A stretch of DNA of 9,277 bases from contig CANGHQ010000041.1 in assembly GCA_947453585.1 (NCBI GenBank), forward strand, positions 1 through 9,277. The letters run 5' to 3'. Within the stretch, counting starts at the first letter, position 1; each line of letters opens with the position of its first letter. The stretch comes from Burkholderiales bacterium (GTDB lineage Bacteria > Pseudomonadota > Gammaproteobacteria > Burkholderiales > Burkholderiaceae_C). Shown here in pieces: positions 1 to 7,645 of this stretch. Made by a program: the position numbers and the translations under genes. Below the pieces are notes generated by a model. The model was not told where the DNA came from. It searched no databases and saw only the letters and a program-made list of their open reading frames with translations.

Positions 1-195
1 ATCAGCGGCATGGGTATAGGTTATTCGCCGACCTGGCTGTTTGAGCAGGAACTGGCCAGCGGAGAGGTCGTACGTCTGATGCCCGGCTGGGAGTCTCCTG
101 CATCGCCCATTCATTTGGTCAGCCCACCAGAACGCAAACACTCTGCAAAGGTCAAGGCGTTTGTAGAACATGTGGCGATTGCATTGAGGCCGTGA
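1..195 (+). CDS. LysR-type transcriptional regulator, C-terminal fragment (cut by window edge)
   Basis: The last 64 residues of a protein whose start lies left of the window; the frame is open from base 1 and ends in TGA at 193-195. The fragment matches the end of the LysR effector-binding domain: a GIGYSPTW stretch, then an acidic 'ELASGEVVRLMPGW' segment (in the family, the strand where the ligand-binding domain returns to its first lobe), then 'IHLVSPPERKHSAKVKAFVEHV', the usual hydrophobic strand, basic turn and final helix. LysR proteins are cytosolic DNA-binding regulators controlled by small ligands, often acting on a divergent neighbour. That neighbour would be left of the window, so the target cannot be named. 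No link to the - strand transporter far downstream is visible. Family call is fairly sure from the C-terminal pattern; the helix-turn-helix is not in view. Confidence 0.8.
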   Translation: MSGMGIGYSPTWLFEQELASGEVVRLMPGWESPASPIHLVSPPERKHSAKVKAFVEHVAIALRP

Positions 196-244
196 CGGCC
201 GCTGAAACCAAAGGACTGCCGATGACCGGATCCAACACCGCAAG

Positions 245-264
245 CAGTTTGATTTTTCAAACTG
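245..264 (+). repeat. perfect inverted repeat / hairpin downstream of the LysR gene
   Basis: CAGTTTGA (245-252) and TCAAACTG (257-264) are exact reverse complements separated by TTTT, giving an 8-base-pair stem with a 4-base loop. One wobble pair (244/265) and an A-T pair (243/266) can extend it. It starts 49 bases after the LysR stop. The stem is AT-rich and no T-run follows on either strand, so it is not a textbook intrinsic terminator. It may be a weak terminator or mRNA 3' end stabiliser for the LysR transcript, or an operator-like dyad before the next gene. Confidence 0.5.
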
Positions 265-445
265 TTGAAATCCGACACAGAAATCCTTTCCTAGACTTGG
301 GGCTGAAAGTCGATGAGATCTCACCAATTAGGTTGGGCGGGCTGGGCGGCCCACTGATCGCTCGGATTGTCGGTATCTGCAACGATTTGAAGGCCCTTTT
401 GTGGGCGCTAATTGCCTGCGTGCAGCGGCACCTTGCTCCTCGTTG

Positions 446-453
446 CAGGGGGC
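446..453 (+). promoter_or_regulatory. ribosome-binding site that sets the glycosylase start
   Basis: The purine-rich run CAGGGGG, centred about 8-10 bases before the ATG at 460, is the best Shine-Dalgarno match in this stretch. It favours the start at 460 over an in-frame ATG at 412, which has no such site and would add 16 residues unlike the family N-terminus. Confidence 0.55.
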
Positions 454-459
454 CACTGT

Positions 460-1065
460 ATGCCGCGCACTGACACCGACTTGCCGTTAGCCACTGCGTT
501 GCTGCTGCAACAGGTGCGCGCCTGCACCCTGTGCACACCCCACTTGCCCTTAGGCGTGCGTCCGGTGTTGCAAGTGCATCCCTCCGCGCGCATTCTGGTG
601 GTCGGCCAGGCGCCGGGCATCAGGGTACACAACAGCGGCATTCCCTTTGAGGACGCCAGTGGTGACCGCTTACGTGAGTGGATGGGCATCACCCGCGAAG
701 TGTTTTATGAACCCACGCAAATAGCAATCGTGCCCATGGGCTTTTGTTACCCCGGAACCAGCAAGTCAGGCGACCTGCCACCACGTCCCGAATGCGCGCC
801 GCGCTGGCGACAACAGGTGCTGGAGCATTTGCCCAACATCGCACTTACGCTGGTGATAGGTAAGTACGCGCAGGCCTGGCATTTGCCCAGGTCGGGCAAC
901 AGCAGTGTGACCAATCTAGTGGAAAGCTGGCAGAAATTTTCCCCCGGCGTGATGCCGCTGCCGCACCCAAGCCCGCGCAACAACATCTGGCTTAAACGAA
1001 ATCCCTGGTTCGCCGAGACGCTGCTGCCAGAACTCAAGCTACTGGTGTCACATGCGCTGGTCTAG
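460..1065 (+). CDS. uracil-DNA glycosylase superfamily protein (4Fe-4S type pattern)
   Basis: A 201-residue cytosolic protein with the two signature motifs of the uracil-DNA glycosylase superfamily: GQAPG at 49-53, which in the family shapes the uracil pocket and catalytic loop, and HPSPRN at 169-174, the DNA-intercalation loop. Four cysteines (C22, C25, C96, C112) are spaced CxxC-x70-C-x15-C, as in iron-sulfur glycosylases of families 4 and 5, so a [4Fe-4S] cluster is likely. Between them lie a conserved-looking 'SGIPFEDASGDRLREWMG' block and a 'DLPPRPECAP' block. The expected role is removal of uracil from DNA to start base-excision repair, but many members of this bacterial branch are untested. 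The start at 460 is chosen for its GGGGG ribosome-binding site; length is normal for the family. The gene follows the LysR gene on the same strand but is 264 bases away, so probably separately transcribed. It converges with the - strand genes to its right. Confidence 0.85.
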   Translation: MPRTDTDLPLATALLLQQVRACTLCTPHLPLGVRPVLQVHPSARILVVGQAPGIRVHNSGIPFEDASGDRLREWMGITREVFYEPTQIAIVPMGFCYPGTSKSGDLPPRPECAPRWRQQVLEHLPNIALTLVIGKYAQAWHLPRSGNSSVTNLVESWQKFSPGVMPLPHPSPRNNIWLKRNPWFAETLLPELKLLVSHALV

Positions 1066-1215
1066 GCTAACCTCCGCATAATCATTCGGCTAAAAACGCT
1101 CACTTCCTTTTCAACTGCTTCAGACCCGTTCGTCTAGAAAATTCAGAACTGGTCGGCTGGTCGGTAGCTTTTGGGGAAAGTGTTCGCTACGAAACTGGCG
1201 GCAGGTCCCAGGTGG
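1066..1215. other. convergent intergenic region with short repeats
   Basis: Gene-free DNA between the end of the glycosylase gene and the broken small gene on the other strand. It holds an imperfect tandem repeat (GGTCGGCT GGTCGGTA, 1151-1166) and the left arm of the hairpin pair at 1198-1240. No stem followed by a T-run was found, so I cannot point to an intrinsic terminator for either transcript. Short frames crossing it on both strands are Arg- or Trp-rich and lack ribosome-binding sites, as expected for noise. Confidence 0.5.
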
Positions 1216-1240
1216 CTAACTGCCGCTTTGGAGACGGCAG
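1198..1240. repeat. overlapping inverted repeats that could form alternative hairpins
   Basis: GCGGCAG (1198-1204) pairs exactly with CTGCCGC (1220-1226) across 15 bases. The same CTGCCG (1220-1225) also pairs with CGGCAG (1235-1240) across 9 bases. The three arms are therefore mutually exclusive partners. The set lies at the end of the broken small gene, in the convergent region, and could serve as a transcript end or be a remnant of a dispersed repeat. No T-run follows, so terminator function is not shown. Confidence 0.45.
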
Positions 1241-1392
1241 ACCGAAAGCATAGAAGACTGGTTACGCTGCACCACCGCCGCCCAAGCCAGCGCTGCGGCC
1301 GTCGGCAATGGGTCGGTGTCCGCCATCGCTTGGCGCAACTTATGGTTAGTCGCCGAAGCCAGGCCTTGCGCAATTCGCTGGGCTGCGCTCAA
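1216..1392 (-). pseudogene. out-of-frame continuation of the small gene at 1389-1625
   Basis: Immediately at the stop of the 78-codon gene, the frame offset by one base stays open for 58 codons to a TAG at 1216-1218. It encodes a protein-like, alanine-rich stretch: LSAAQRIAQGLASATNHKLR, then QAMADTDPLPTAAALAWAAV. It has amphipathic helical character and a composition like the upstream part. Adding one base near 1391-1392 (for example GATTTG in place of GATTG) joins both parts into one frame of about 135 residues. It has no start codon with a ribosome-binding site of its own. The last dozen residues (from about 'SSMLSVC') enter the hairpin region and look less coding, so the original C-terminus may be lost as well. 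I infer a frameshift mutation; a sequencing error at this site would look the same. Function unknown. Confidence 0.5.
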
Positions 1393-1625
1393 TCCCTCAA
1401 GCTCACCCCCAAGGCCTCCAGCTTCTTTGCATACGCGTCCCTGCGCTTTGTTGCCTTTGCAGCTGTTTCGGTGGCCGCGTGGACTGCCTTGGGACCCTTT
1501 TGCGCAGCAGCCTTGATCAATCCAGCCTTGTGAGCAGCATCTGCCGCTGCCCGCTTAAAAGTGGCGATGAGTTCGGCATGGGCCAAGGTTGGATTCACAG
1601 GAATTTCCCTATTTGATAGCGCCAT
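1389..1625 (-). CDS. small Ala/Lys-rich hypothetical protein, probably truncated by a frameshift
   Basis: A 78-residue, basic, alanine-rich protein with no family I recognise. After a short N-terminus (MALSNREIPVNPTL) it is almost entirely predicted helix: repeated Ala-Lys-Ala runs such as 'AAADAAHKAGLIKAAAQKGP' and 'ATETAAKATKRRDAYAKKLE' (residues about 26-70) suggest an amphipathic or coiled-coil helix. There is no signal peptide or membrane segment. The start at 1625 lies 20 bases after the stop of the gene at 1646-2059, so the two are probably cotranscribed; the only purine-rich site (AGGGG) is about 17 bases before the ATG, farther than usual. The frame ends where a second good frame continues (1216-1392), so the product is likely shortened from about 135 residues. 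The Lys/Ala bias recalls histone H1-like bacterial proteins, but that is composition only and not a call. Confidence 0.5.
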   Translation of the reverse strand: MALSNREIPVNPTLAHAELIATFKRAAADAAHKAGLIKAAAQKGPKAVHAATETAAKATKRRDAYAKKLEALGVSLRD

Positions 1626-1645
1626 TGGTCTGCGAGTTATTACCC

Positions 1646-2059
1646 CTAAAGCCTGACGTTAACGCGAAGCAAAGCGGTTCTCAATTCGCGATTGGCAGCT
1701 AGTGAACCATCCACCTTTTGAACCGCCAGGTCAAACGGCGAGCCTGGCTTGATGCTGCTTGGCAGCACCTTTTTTGCAGGATTCACCGTGGGGTGCGTGC
1801 CCTGCCCCGGACACATGCGAACGGAAAACCCGAATTCGTCGAGCACGCCTTTTGAATACAACTCAGCCAACTGTTGAAACGACACGAAGGTTGAGCGTTT
1901 CACTTCTTTGAGCCCGGGTTCGCTGATGTTACGAACGATTTCGAATTTACCCAGCGTATCGCGCTGTGGGTTGGTAAACGGATGCAGCAAGAAAGTCTGA
2001 CGAGCCCCATTCTTTTTGGACAGCAGGGTGTGCTCGACGGCGATATCAGTTAGCAGCAT
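1646..2059 (-). CDS. hypothetical protein, 137 residues
   Basis: I do not recognise this protein. From the ATG at 2059 it has 137 residues, no signal peptide, no membrane segment and one cysteine, and so should be cytosolic. Visible segments are 'EHTLLSKKNGARQTFLLHPF' near the N-terminus, 'GKFEIVRNISEPGLKEVKRS' around 37-56, a helix-like 'FQQLAELYSKGVLDEFGFSV' around 60-79 and a basic C-terminal tail ending NVRL. Alternating hydrophobic stretches suggest an alpha/beta fold. A longer version from a TTG at 2095 is possible, but GAAGAA a few bases before the ATG at 2059 supports the shorter start. It lies 84 bases downstream of the last transporter gene on the same strand, with 20 bases to the next small gene. 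Its codon use is less G/C-biased than that of the transporter genes, which hints at a different origin. No functional link to the importer is visible. Confidence 0.6.
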   Translation of the reverse strand: MLLTDIAVEHTLLSKKNGARQTFLLHPFTNPQRDTLGKFEIVRNISEPGLKEVKRSTFVSFQQLAELYSKGVLDEFGFSVRMCPGQGTHPTVNPAKKVLPSSIKPGSPFDLAVQKVDGSLAANRELRTALLRVNVRL

Positions 2060-2081
2060 ATGGTTTTCTTCATTTATCAAG

Positions 2082-2117
2082 CTACAGCTTACCAAGCTGC
2101 ATCAGCCGCGATCCTCC
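2082..2117 (-). promoter_or_regulatory. strong ribosome-binding site with six-codon mini-ORF and hairpin upstream of the hypothetical gene
   Basis: On the - strand GGAGG (2117-2113) sits 10 bases before an ATG at 2102 that reads MQLGKL and then TAG at 2082. Inside it, CAGCTT and AAGCTG (2085-2090 and 2094-2099) form a perfect 6-base-pair stem with a 3-base loop. This ends 22 bases before the ATG of the hypothetical gene at 2059. It could be a leader peptide or translational coupler, or the good Shine-Dalgarno match may be chance in a spacer. Confidence 0.3.
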
Positions 2118-2143
2118 AAAAGTGCCAAGGAAAGTGCAAAGAC

Positions 2144-3186
2144 TCAATTCTGCGGCAACTGGAGCGGCGCCAACGGCTCCCCATCCACCAGTTCGACCCG
2201 CCAACACCGCACCCAGTGCCCCGGCGCAATCTCGCGCAGGGGCGGCAGCTCGGCGCTGCAGGCGGGTTCGGCCACCGGGCAGCGCCCGGCAAAGCGGCAG
2301 CCCGGTGGCGGGTTGATGGGGCTGGGTGGGTCGCCGCTGAGCTTGATGCGTTGCGCCGCGCGGGCGCGTCCTCCGTGCACCGTGGGCACCGCCGACATCA
2401 GCGCCACGCTATAGGGGTGCAGCGGCCGGGCAAAAAAGGCCTGGCGCGGGGCGCGCTCTACGATCTGGCCCAGGTACATCACCGCGATCTCGTCGCAGAT
2501 GTGTTCGACCACCGCCATGTCGTGCGAGATGAACAAATAGGTCAGGCCGCGCTCTTTTTGCAGGCGCACCAGCAGGTTCAAAATTTGCGCGCGAATGGCA
2601 ATGTCCAGCGCCGACACCGGTTCGTCGCAGACCACCAGCTCGGGGTTGGTGGCCAGGGCGCGGGCAATGTTGATGCGCTGGCGCTGGCCACCTGAGAACT
2701 GGTGCGGAAAAAGCTGCTGCTGCTCGGGGCGCAGACCCACGGCCTGGAACAGTTCGGCCACTCGGGCCTCGCGCTCGTGCGGCGTGCCCACTTGCATCAG
2801 GTCCAGCGGCGCGCGCACCGCAGCACCCGCCCGTTCGCGCGGGTTGAGCGACGAAAAAGGGTCTTGAAAAATGATTTGAAAACGCCGGCGCGCCGCGCGC
2901 AAGGCCTCGCCCTGCAAGGTGCCCAGCGCCAGGTCGCCGAGTTGCACCTGGCCTGCGGTAATGGGCGCCAAGCGCATCACCGCCAGCGCCGTGGTGGTCT
3001 TGCCCGAGCCGGACTCGCCCACCAGCGCCAGCGTGGTGCCGCGCGGTATGGAAAAGCTCACGCCGTCCACCGCCCGCACCACTTCGGGCGGCGCAAACCA
3101 GCCGGTTTTGGGCAGTGGGAAATGCACTTGCAGGTCGTTCACCTGCAGCAAGGGGGTGGCTGCGCCCACGGGTATCTTGGGCGTGC

Positions 3187-3190
<4 letters not shown>
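2144..3190 (-). CDS. dipeptide/oligopeptide ABC importer ATP-binding protein (DppF/OppF-like)
   Basis: One of two ATPases that drive the importer from the cytosolic face of the inner membrane. Its 348 residues hold a full nucleotide-binding domain: Walker A GESGSGKTT (58-66), Q-loop Q109, signature FSGGQ (165-169), Walker B ending DE (189-190), D-loop SALD (193-196) and switch histidine H223. The C-terminal oligopeptide-transporter extension follows, with 'LHPYSVAL', 'LSGDPPSPINPP' and four cysteines C298, C304, C311, C329 (C-x5-C-x6-C-x17-C). Structures of related Dpp/Opp importers show a [4Fe-4S] cluster on such cysteines, so one is plausible here. Its ATGA overlap of 4 bases with the preceding ATPase gene shows translational coupling and fixes the start. 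DppF rather than DppD is inferred from second place in the pair and from the Walker A and signature variants. It is the last gene of the tightly packed block. Confidence 0.93.
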
Positions 3191-4199
<1,009 letters not shown>

Positions 4200-4200
<1 letters not shown>

Positions 4201-5060
4201 CAGCGTTCCCGCAGCTTGGGGTTGAGCGCGTCGTTCAGGCCGTCGCCAATCAGGCTGACCGCCAGCACCGTTACGAAGATGGCCGCGCCCGGAAACGCCA
4301 CCGCCCACCAGCAGCTCAGCACGTACTGGCGGCTCGCGCCAATCATCAGGCCCCAGCTCATGCGGTTTTGGTCGCCCAGGCCCAAAAAGGACAGGGCCGC
4401 CTCAAACAAAATTGCTGAGCCAATGGCCAGCGTGGCTGAGACGATGAGCGGCGGCAAGGCGTTGGGCAAAATCACGCGCCAGATGATGCGCGCGTGGCCC
4501 GCGCCAATGGCGCGTTCGGCGCGAACAAACTCCAGGTTGCGGTATTTCATGAACTCGGCGCGCGTCAGGCGCGCGGTGCCGGTCCAGCTCACCACGCCAA
4601 TGGCCAGGGTGATGGTCAAAAGCGTGGGCGAAAACAGCGTCACCACCACCATCGCAAACAAGAGCGCGGGCAGCACCTGAAAGAACTCGGTCACGCGCAT
4701 CAGCACCGCGTCCACCCGGCCGCCGTAATAACCGGCCATGGCCCCCAGCGTGATGCCAATGGCCACCGACAAAAACGCCGCCACCGCCCCCACCAGCAAG
4801 GTGGCGCGCCCGCCATAGACCAGGGTGGTGAGCACGTCGCGCCCCAAATAGTCGGTGCCCAACAATGCGTCTTCAGAAAAAGGCGGCGTCATGGGCGCTG
4901 CAATGATCTCAAACGGGTCTGCCCCCATCAGCCACGGGCCGCCCAGGGCGACCAGCAGCACGGCGCCTAGCATCAGCATGCCGGCAATGGCCGAGGGGTT
5001 GCGCGCAAACATGCGCAGCGCCTCACGCCATGGGCCTTCGGCTTGGTAGCTGGTTTTCAT
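4200..5060 (-). CDS. peptide-type ABC importer permease (DppC/OppC-like)
   Basis: Inner-membrane permease of 286 residues. It opens with the OppC-type N-terminal region ('WREALRMFARNPSAIAGMLM', then the first membrane helix at about 24-44), followed by the hallmark GTDYLGRD at 68-75. The BPD_transp_1 domain has about five further hydrophobic helices. The cytoplasmic EAA coupling loop, which docks on an ATPase, is at about 177-207 ('EFVRAERAIGAGHARIIW', then 'LPNALPPLIV'). The C-terminus 'LIGDGLNDALNPKLRER' is typical. The start ATG overlaps the stop of the upstream permease gene by 4 bases (ATGA) and its stop overlaps the next ATG by one base, so translation is coupled on both sides. It pairs with the 5057-6031 product to form the translocation channel. 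Confidence 0.94.
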
Positions 5061-6031
5061 GCGGTCTTGATCCGGGGGTCAATCAGGCGGTAGCACAGGT
5101 CGGTGAGCTGGTTCATCACAATCACCACCACCGATGAGAACAGCAGCACGCCCAAAATGCTGGGGTAGTCGCGCCGCAGCACCGACTCATAAGCCAGGCG
5201 CCCCAGGCCCGGCCAGTTAAACACCGTCTCCACCACAATCGCCCCAGCCAGCACATTGCCAAACTGCAGGCCCAGCACCGTGACCACCGGCAGCACCGCG
5301 TTGCGCAGTGCGTGTTTGTAAAGCACCACGCGCTCGCTCAGACCCTTGGCGCGGGCGGTGCGAATGTAGTCCGCGCCCAGCACGTCCAGCATCGCCGCGC
5401 GCGACAGGCGGCTGTATTGCGCCAGGTAAACCAGCCCCAAGGTGAGCGAAGGCAGCACCAGGTGGTGCAGCACGTCAAGTACGTCGGCCAAACCGCGGCC
5501 ATCGGACGCAATGCCGCGCATGCCCGAGACCGGGAACACCGGAAACACGCTGGCCAGCAATATCACCAGCAGCATGCCCAGCCAAAACACCGGCGCGGCA
5601 AAACCCACCAGCGACAGCACGTTGATGGTCTGAGACAGCCAGCCGTTGGGCTTGCGCGCAGACAAGACGCCCAGCGTGGTGCCAATCAAAAAAGCCGCCA
5701 GCACGGAGGTAAGCACCAAAGCCAAAGTGGCGGGCACGCGCTCGGCAATCAGGCCCGAGACCGGCAGGTTGAAGAAATAGGAATAGCCCAGGTCGCCGCG
5801 AATTACCTTGCCCAGGTAAATGCCCAGTTGCACTGGCAGCGGTTGGTCTAAGCCGTACTGGGCGCGCAGCTCGGCTTGCAGCTTTTCGTCCATGCCGCCG
5901 CTCGTCCCGGCAATGGTTTCCACCGGGTCGCCGGGCGCGGCATGCACCAGCACAAAGTTAAGCACCACCACGGCCAGCACCAGGGCCAGGCCCTGTGCCA
6001 GTCGGGACGCGACAAGCTTTAGCGCATGCAT
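5057..6031 (-). CDS. peptide-type ABC importer permease (DppB/OppB-like)
   Basis: Inner-membrane permease of 324 residues and partner of the DppC-like protein. It starts with a membrane helix ('GLALVLAVVVLNFVLVHAAP', about 14-33) followed by the GDPVE segment typical of DppB/OppB. A periplasmic stretch with 'QYGLDQPLPVQ' and 'IRGDLGYSY' comes next, then the BPD_transp_1 domain with about five helices. The EAA loop is at about 221-250 ('DYIRTARAKGLSERVVL', then 'ALRNAVLPVV'), and the protein ends 'LIDPRIKTA', as usual for the family. It begins 20 bases after the stop of the binding-protein gene, with only a poor ribosome-binding site in that gap, so reading through from upstream is likely. Its stop overlaps the next start by 4 bases. 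This order (binding protein, B, C, D, F) is the classic dpp/opp order. Confidence 0.94.
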   Translation of the reverse strand: MHALKLVASRLAQGLALVLAVVVLNFVLVHAAPGDPVETIAGTSGGMDEKLQAELRAQYGLDQPLPVQLGIYLGKVIRGDLGYSYFFNLPVSGLIAERVPATLALVLTSVLAAFLIGTTLGVLSARKPNGWLSQTINVLSLVGFAAPVFWLGMLLVILLASVFPVFPVSGMRGIASDGRGLADVLDVLHHLVLPSLTLGLVYLAQYSRLSRAAMLDVLGADYIRTARAKGLSERVVLYKHALRNAVLPVVTVLGLQFGNVLAGAIVVETVFNWPGLGRLAYESVLRRDYPSILGVLLFSSVVVIVMNQLTDLCYRLIDPRIKTA

Positions 6032-6051
6032 CGGCGGCTAGCGCTGCGCGA

Positions 6052-7644
6052 TTACTTGAGGTAGATCTCGTCGTAAGGCGATGCTGGTCCCCAGATGGTG
6101 GTGGGTACGTTCATCACTTTTTTGCTGCTGGCCGTGTGGTAGGGCGTGTTGTTGATGAAGTGGATGGGCAACTCGTCGGTCACGATCTTTTGGAACGTGG
6201 CGTAGTAGGCGCGGCGCTTGGTCGGGTCCAGCAGGCCGCCGGCGGTGTTGAGCAACTCGTCCACCTTGGGGTTGTTGTAGGACTGGGTGTTGGTCCAGAC
6301 AATCGGGCGGATGTTGGTGGACAGGTAGGTGCGGTGCACGCCGATGATGGGGTCGCCCCAGTTGAACACCACGTCCATGGACAGGTCAAAGTCGTGCGTG
6401 GCCATGCGCTTGGCCCAGGACGGGAAATCGGCCGAAGCCCGTACGTCCACCATCACGCCCACTTTTTTGAGCTGCGCGCGGATGTATTCGGCCACGTTCT
6501 TTTGCTGCTCGTCTTGGCCGGGCAGGTAGTCAATGGTCAGCTTGAAGCGTTCGCCATCTGCCCCGGCTTTGTAGCCGGCAGCGTCGAGCATCTCAGCGGC
6601 TTTTTTCAGGTCCAGCGGGTAGGTAATCAGATCAGGAATGGCAAACGGGCTGCCCGCCACGATGGGGCCGTCGGCCGGCTGCGAAAAGCCGCCGTGCAGC
6701 GCCTTACTGATGAACTTCTTGTCGATGGTCATGGCTATGGCTTTGCGCACGTTCACATCGTTGAGCGGCTTCTTGGCGGTGTTAAAGGCCAGCCAGTTGA
6801 TCGCGCCAATGCCGTCAAAGCCCTTGTTCGTCAGGTTGAGCGCCGGGTTGGCGGCCACGCGCTTGAGTTCGGTGGAATTGGTGGCGTAGGGAATCATCTG
6901 AATTTCGCCACGCTCCAGCCCCAGCAATAGGCTGTTGGAGTCGGGGTTGATGTTGACGATGATCTTGTCCAGGTAGGGCTTGCCCGCCAAAAAGAACTTG
7001 TCAAAGCGCTCGAGCACGATGCGCTGCCCGGCCTTGAATTCGGTCAGGCGAAACGGACCCGAACCCACCACGTCGGTGCTGTTGCGCGGGTGCACCTTGA
7101 GGTCGGTGCCGTCGCCATAAATGTGCTTGGGCAAAATCGGGCACAGCGCGGGCGACATGGCCAGCACGATGGCCGGGTGCGGCGTGCTCATGCGGATGAT
7201 GGCCGTGTAGGGGTCGGGCGTTTCCACCTTGTCTACTGGGCCCATCATGGTGGTGAACGGGTGGTTGGCCTTGATGGCCATGATAGAAAAAGCCACGTCG
7301 GCCGAGGTGATGGGCTTGCCGTCATGGAACACCGCGTCTTTGCGCAGGTTCAGGGTGAGCGACTTGCCGTCCGCGGCCAGCGACCATTTCTCGGCCAGGT
7401 AGGGCTGGGCGTTCCATTTGTCGTCAAAGCGCAGCGGGCTGGCGAAAATCTGGGTGCTGGGCACGGCCGTAGCTATGCCGCTTTGCACCGCGCCGTTCAC
7501 ATGGCGCAAAGCCTGCGTCGAACCAATGACCAAGGTGCCGCCGCGCGTGGGTGTGTCGGTGGCGGCCACCGTGTGCGCGGCAGGCAAGCCCGCCAGCAGG
7601 GCCAAGGCCAGGGTCTTGCGGCGGGAGATGTTCAGAATGTTCAT
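6052..7644 (-). CDS. ABC importer periplasmic substrate-binding protein, family 5 (DppA/OppA-like)
   Basis: The soluble receptor that captures the cargo in the periplasm and delivers it to the permeases. The 530 residues match the usual length of SBP_bac_5 proteins. The first 28 or so form an export signal: twin arginines in SRRKTLAL (7-14), a hydrophobic core, and a likely cleavage after AAHTVAA (about 28). The RR motif suggests Tat export, though Sec is possible. There is no lipobox cysteine, so it is not a lipoprotein. Family landmarks are 'GGTLVIGS' just after the signal, 'LAEKWSLAADGKSLTLNLRK', 'FHDGKPITSADVAFSI', 'VVGSGPFRLTEF', 'NDVNVRKAIAMTIDK' and 'KKAAEMLDAAGYK'. Family 5 receptors bind di- and oligopeptides, nickel, opines and other compounds; the ligand cannot be told from sequence. 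It lies 85 bases after the oxidase gene. The ribosome-binding site is weak and a long-range inverted repeat ends next to the ATG. Confidence 0.93.
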   Translation of the reverse strand: MNILNISRRKTLALALLAGLPAAHTVAATDTPTRGGTLVIGSTQALRHVNGAVQSGIATAVPSTQIFASPLRFDDKWNAQPYLAEKWSLAADGKSLTLNLRKDAVFHDGKPITSADVAFSIMAIKANHPFTTMMGPVDKVETPDPYTAIIRMSTPHPAIVLAMSPALCPILPKHIYGDGTDLKVHPRNSTDVVGSGPFRLTEFKAGQRIVLERFDKFFLAGKPYLDKIIVNINPDSNSLLLGLERGEIQMIPYATNSTELKRVAANPALNLTNKGFDGIGAINWLAFNTAKKPLNDVNVRKAIAMTIDKKFISKALHGGFSQPADGPIVAGSPFAIPDLITYPLDLKKAAEMLDAAGYKAGADGERFKLTIDYLPGQDEQQKNVAEYIRAQLKKVGVMVDVRASADFPSWAKRMATHDFDLSMDVVFNWGDPIIGVHRTYLSTNIRPIVWTNTQSYNNPKVDELLNTAGGLLDPTKRRAYYATFQKIVTDELPIHFINNTPYHTASSKKVMNVPTTIWGPASPYDEIYLK

Positions 7645-7645
7645 C

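Larger units (their letters stand above)
196..459. other. intergenic spacer between the LysR fragment and the glycosylase gene
   Basis: This 264-base spacer has lower GC than the genes to its right. A GTG at 192, overlapping the LysR stop, opens a 93-codon frame running to 473, but the product resembles no family I know, lacks a ribosome-binding site and overlaps the glycosylase start, so I do not call it a gene. The spacer holds one clear structure, the inverted repeat at 245-264. I see no convincing -35/-10 pair. The promoter of the glycosylase gene, if it has its own, should lie here. Confidence 0.5.

Noticed and set aside
192..473. A 93-codon frame starting with GTG overlapping the LysR stop
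   Set aside because: The GTGA overlap is tempting, but there is no ribosome-binding site or family resemblance, and it runs into the glycosylase start.
1171..1533. A 120-codon + strand frame in the convergent region
   Set aside because: It covers the complement of both halves of the broken small gene, has no ribosome-binding site and has no family resemblance.
4201..4308. Longer N-terminus for the DppD-like ATPase
   Set aside because: The extra 36 residues would be read inside the permease gene, are unlike the family, and the ATG at 4200 forms a coupled TGATG junction.
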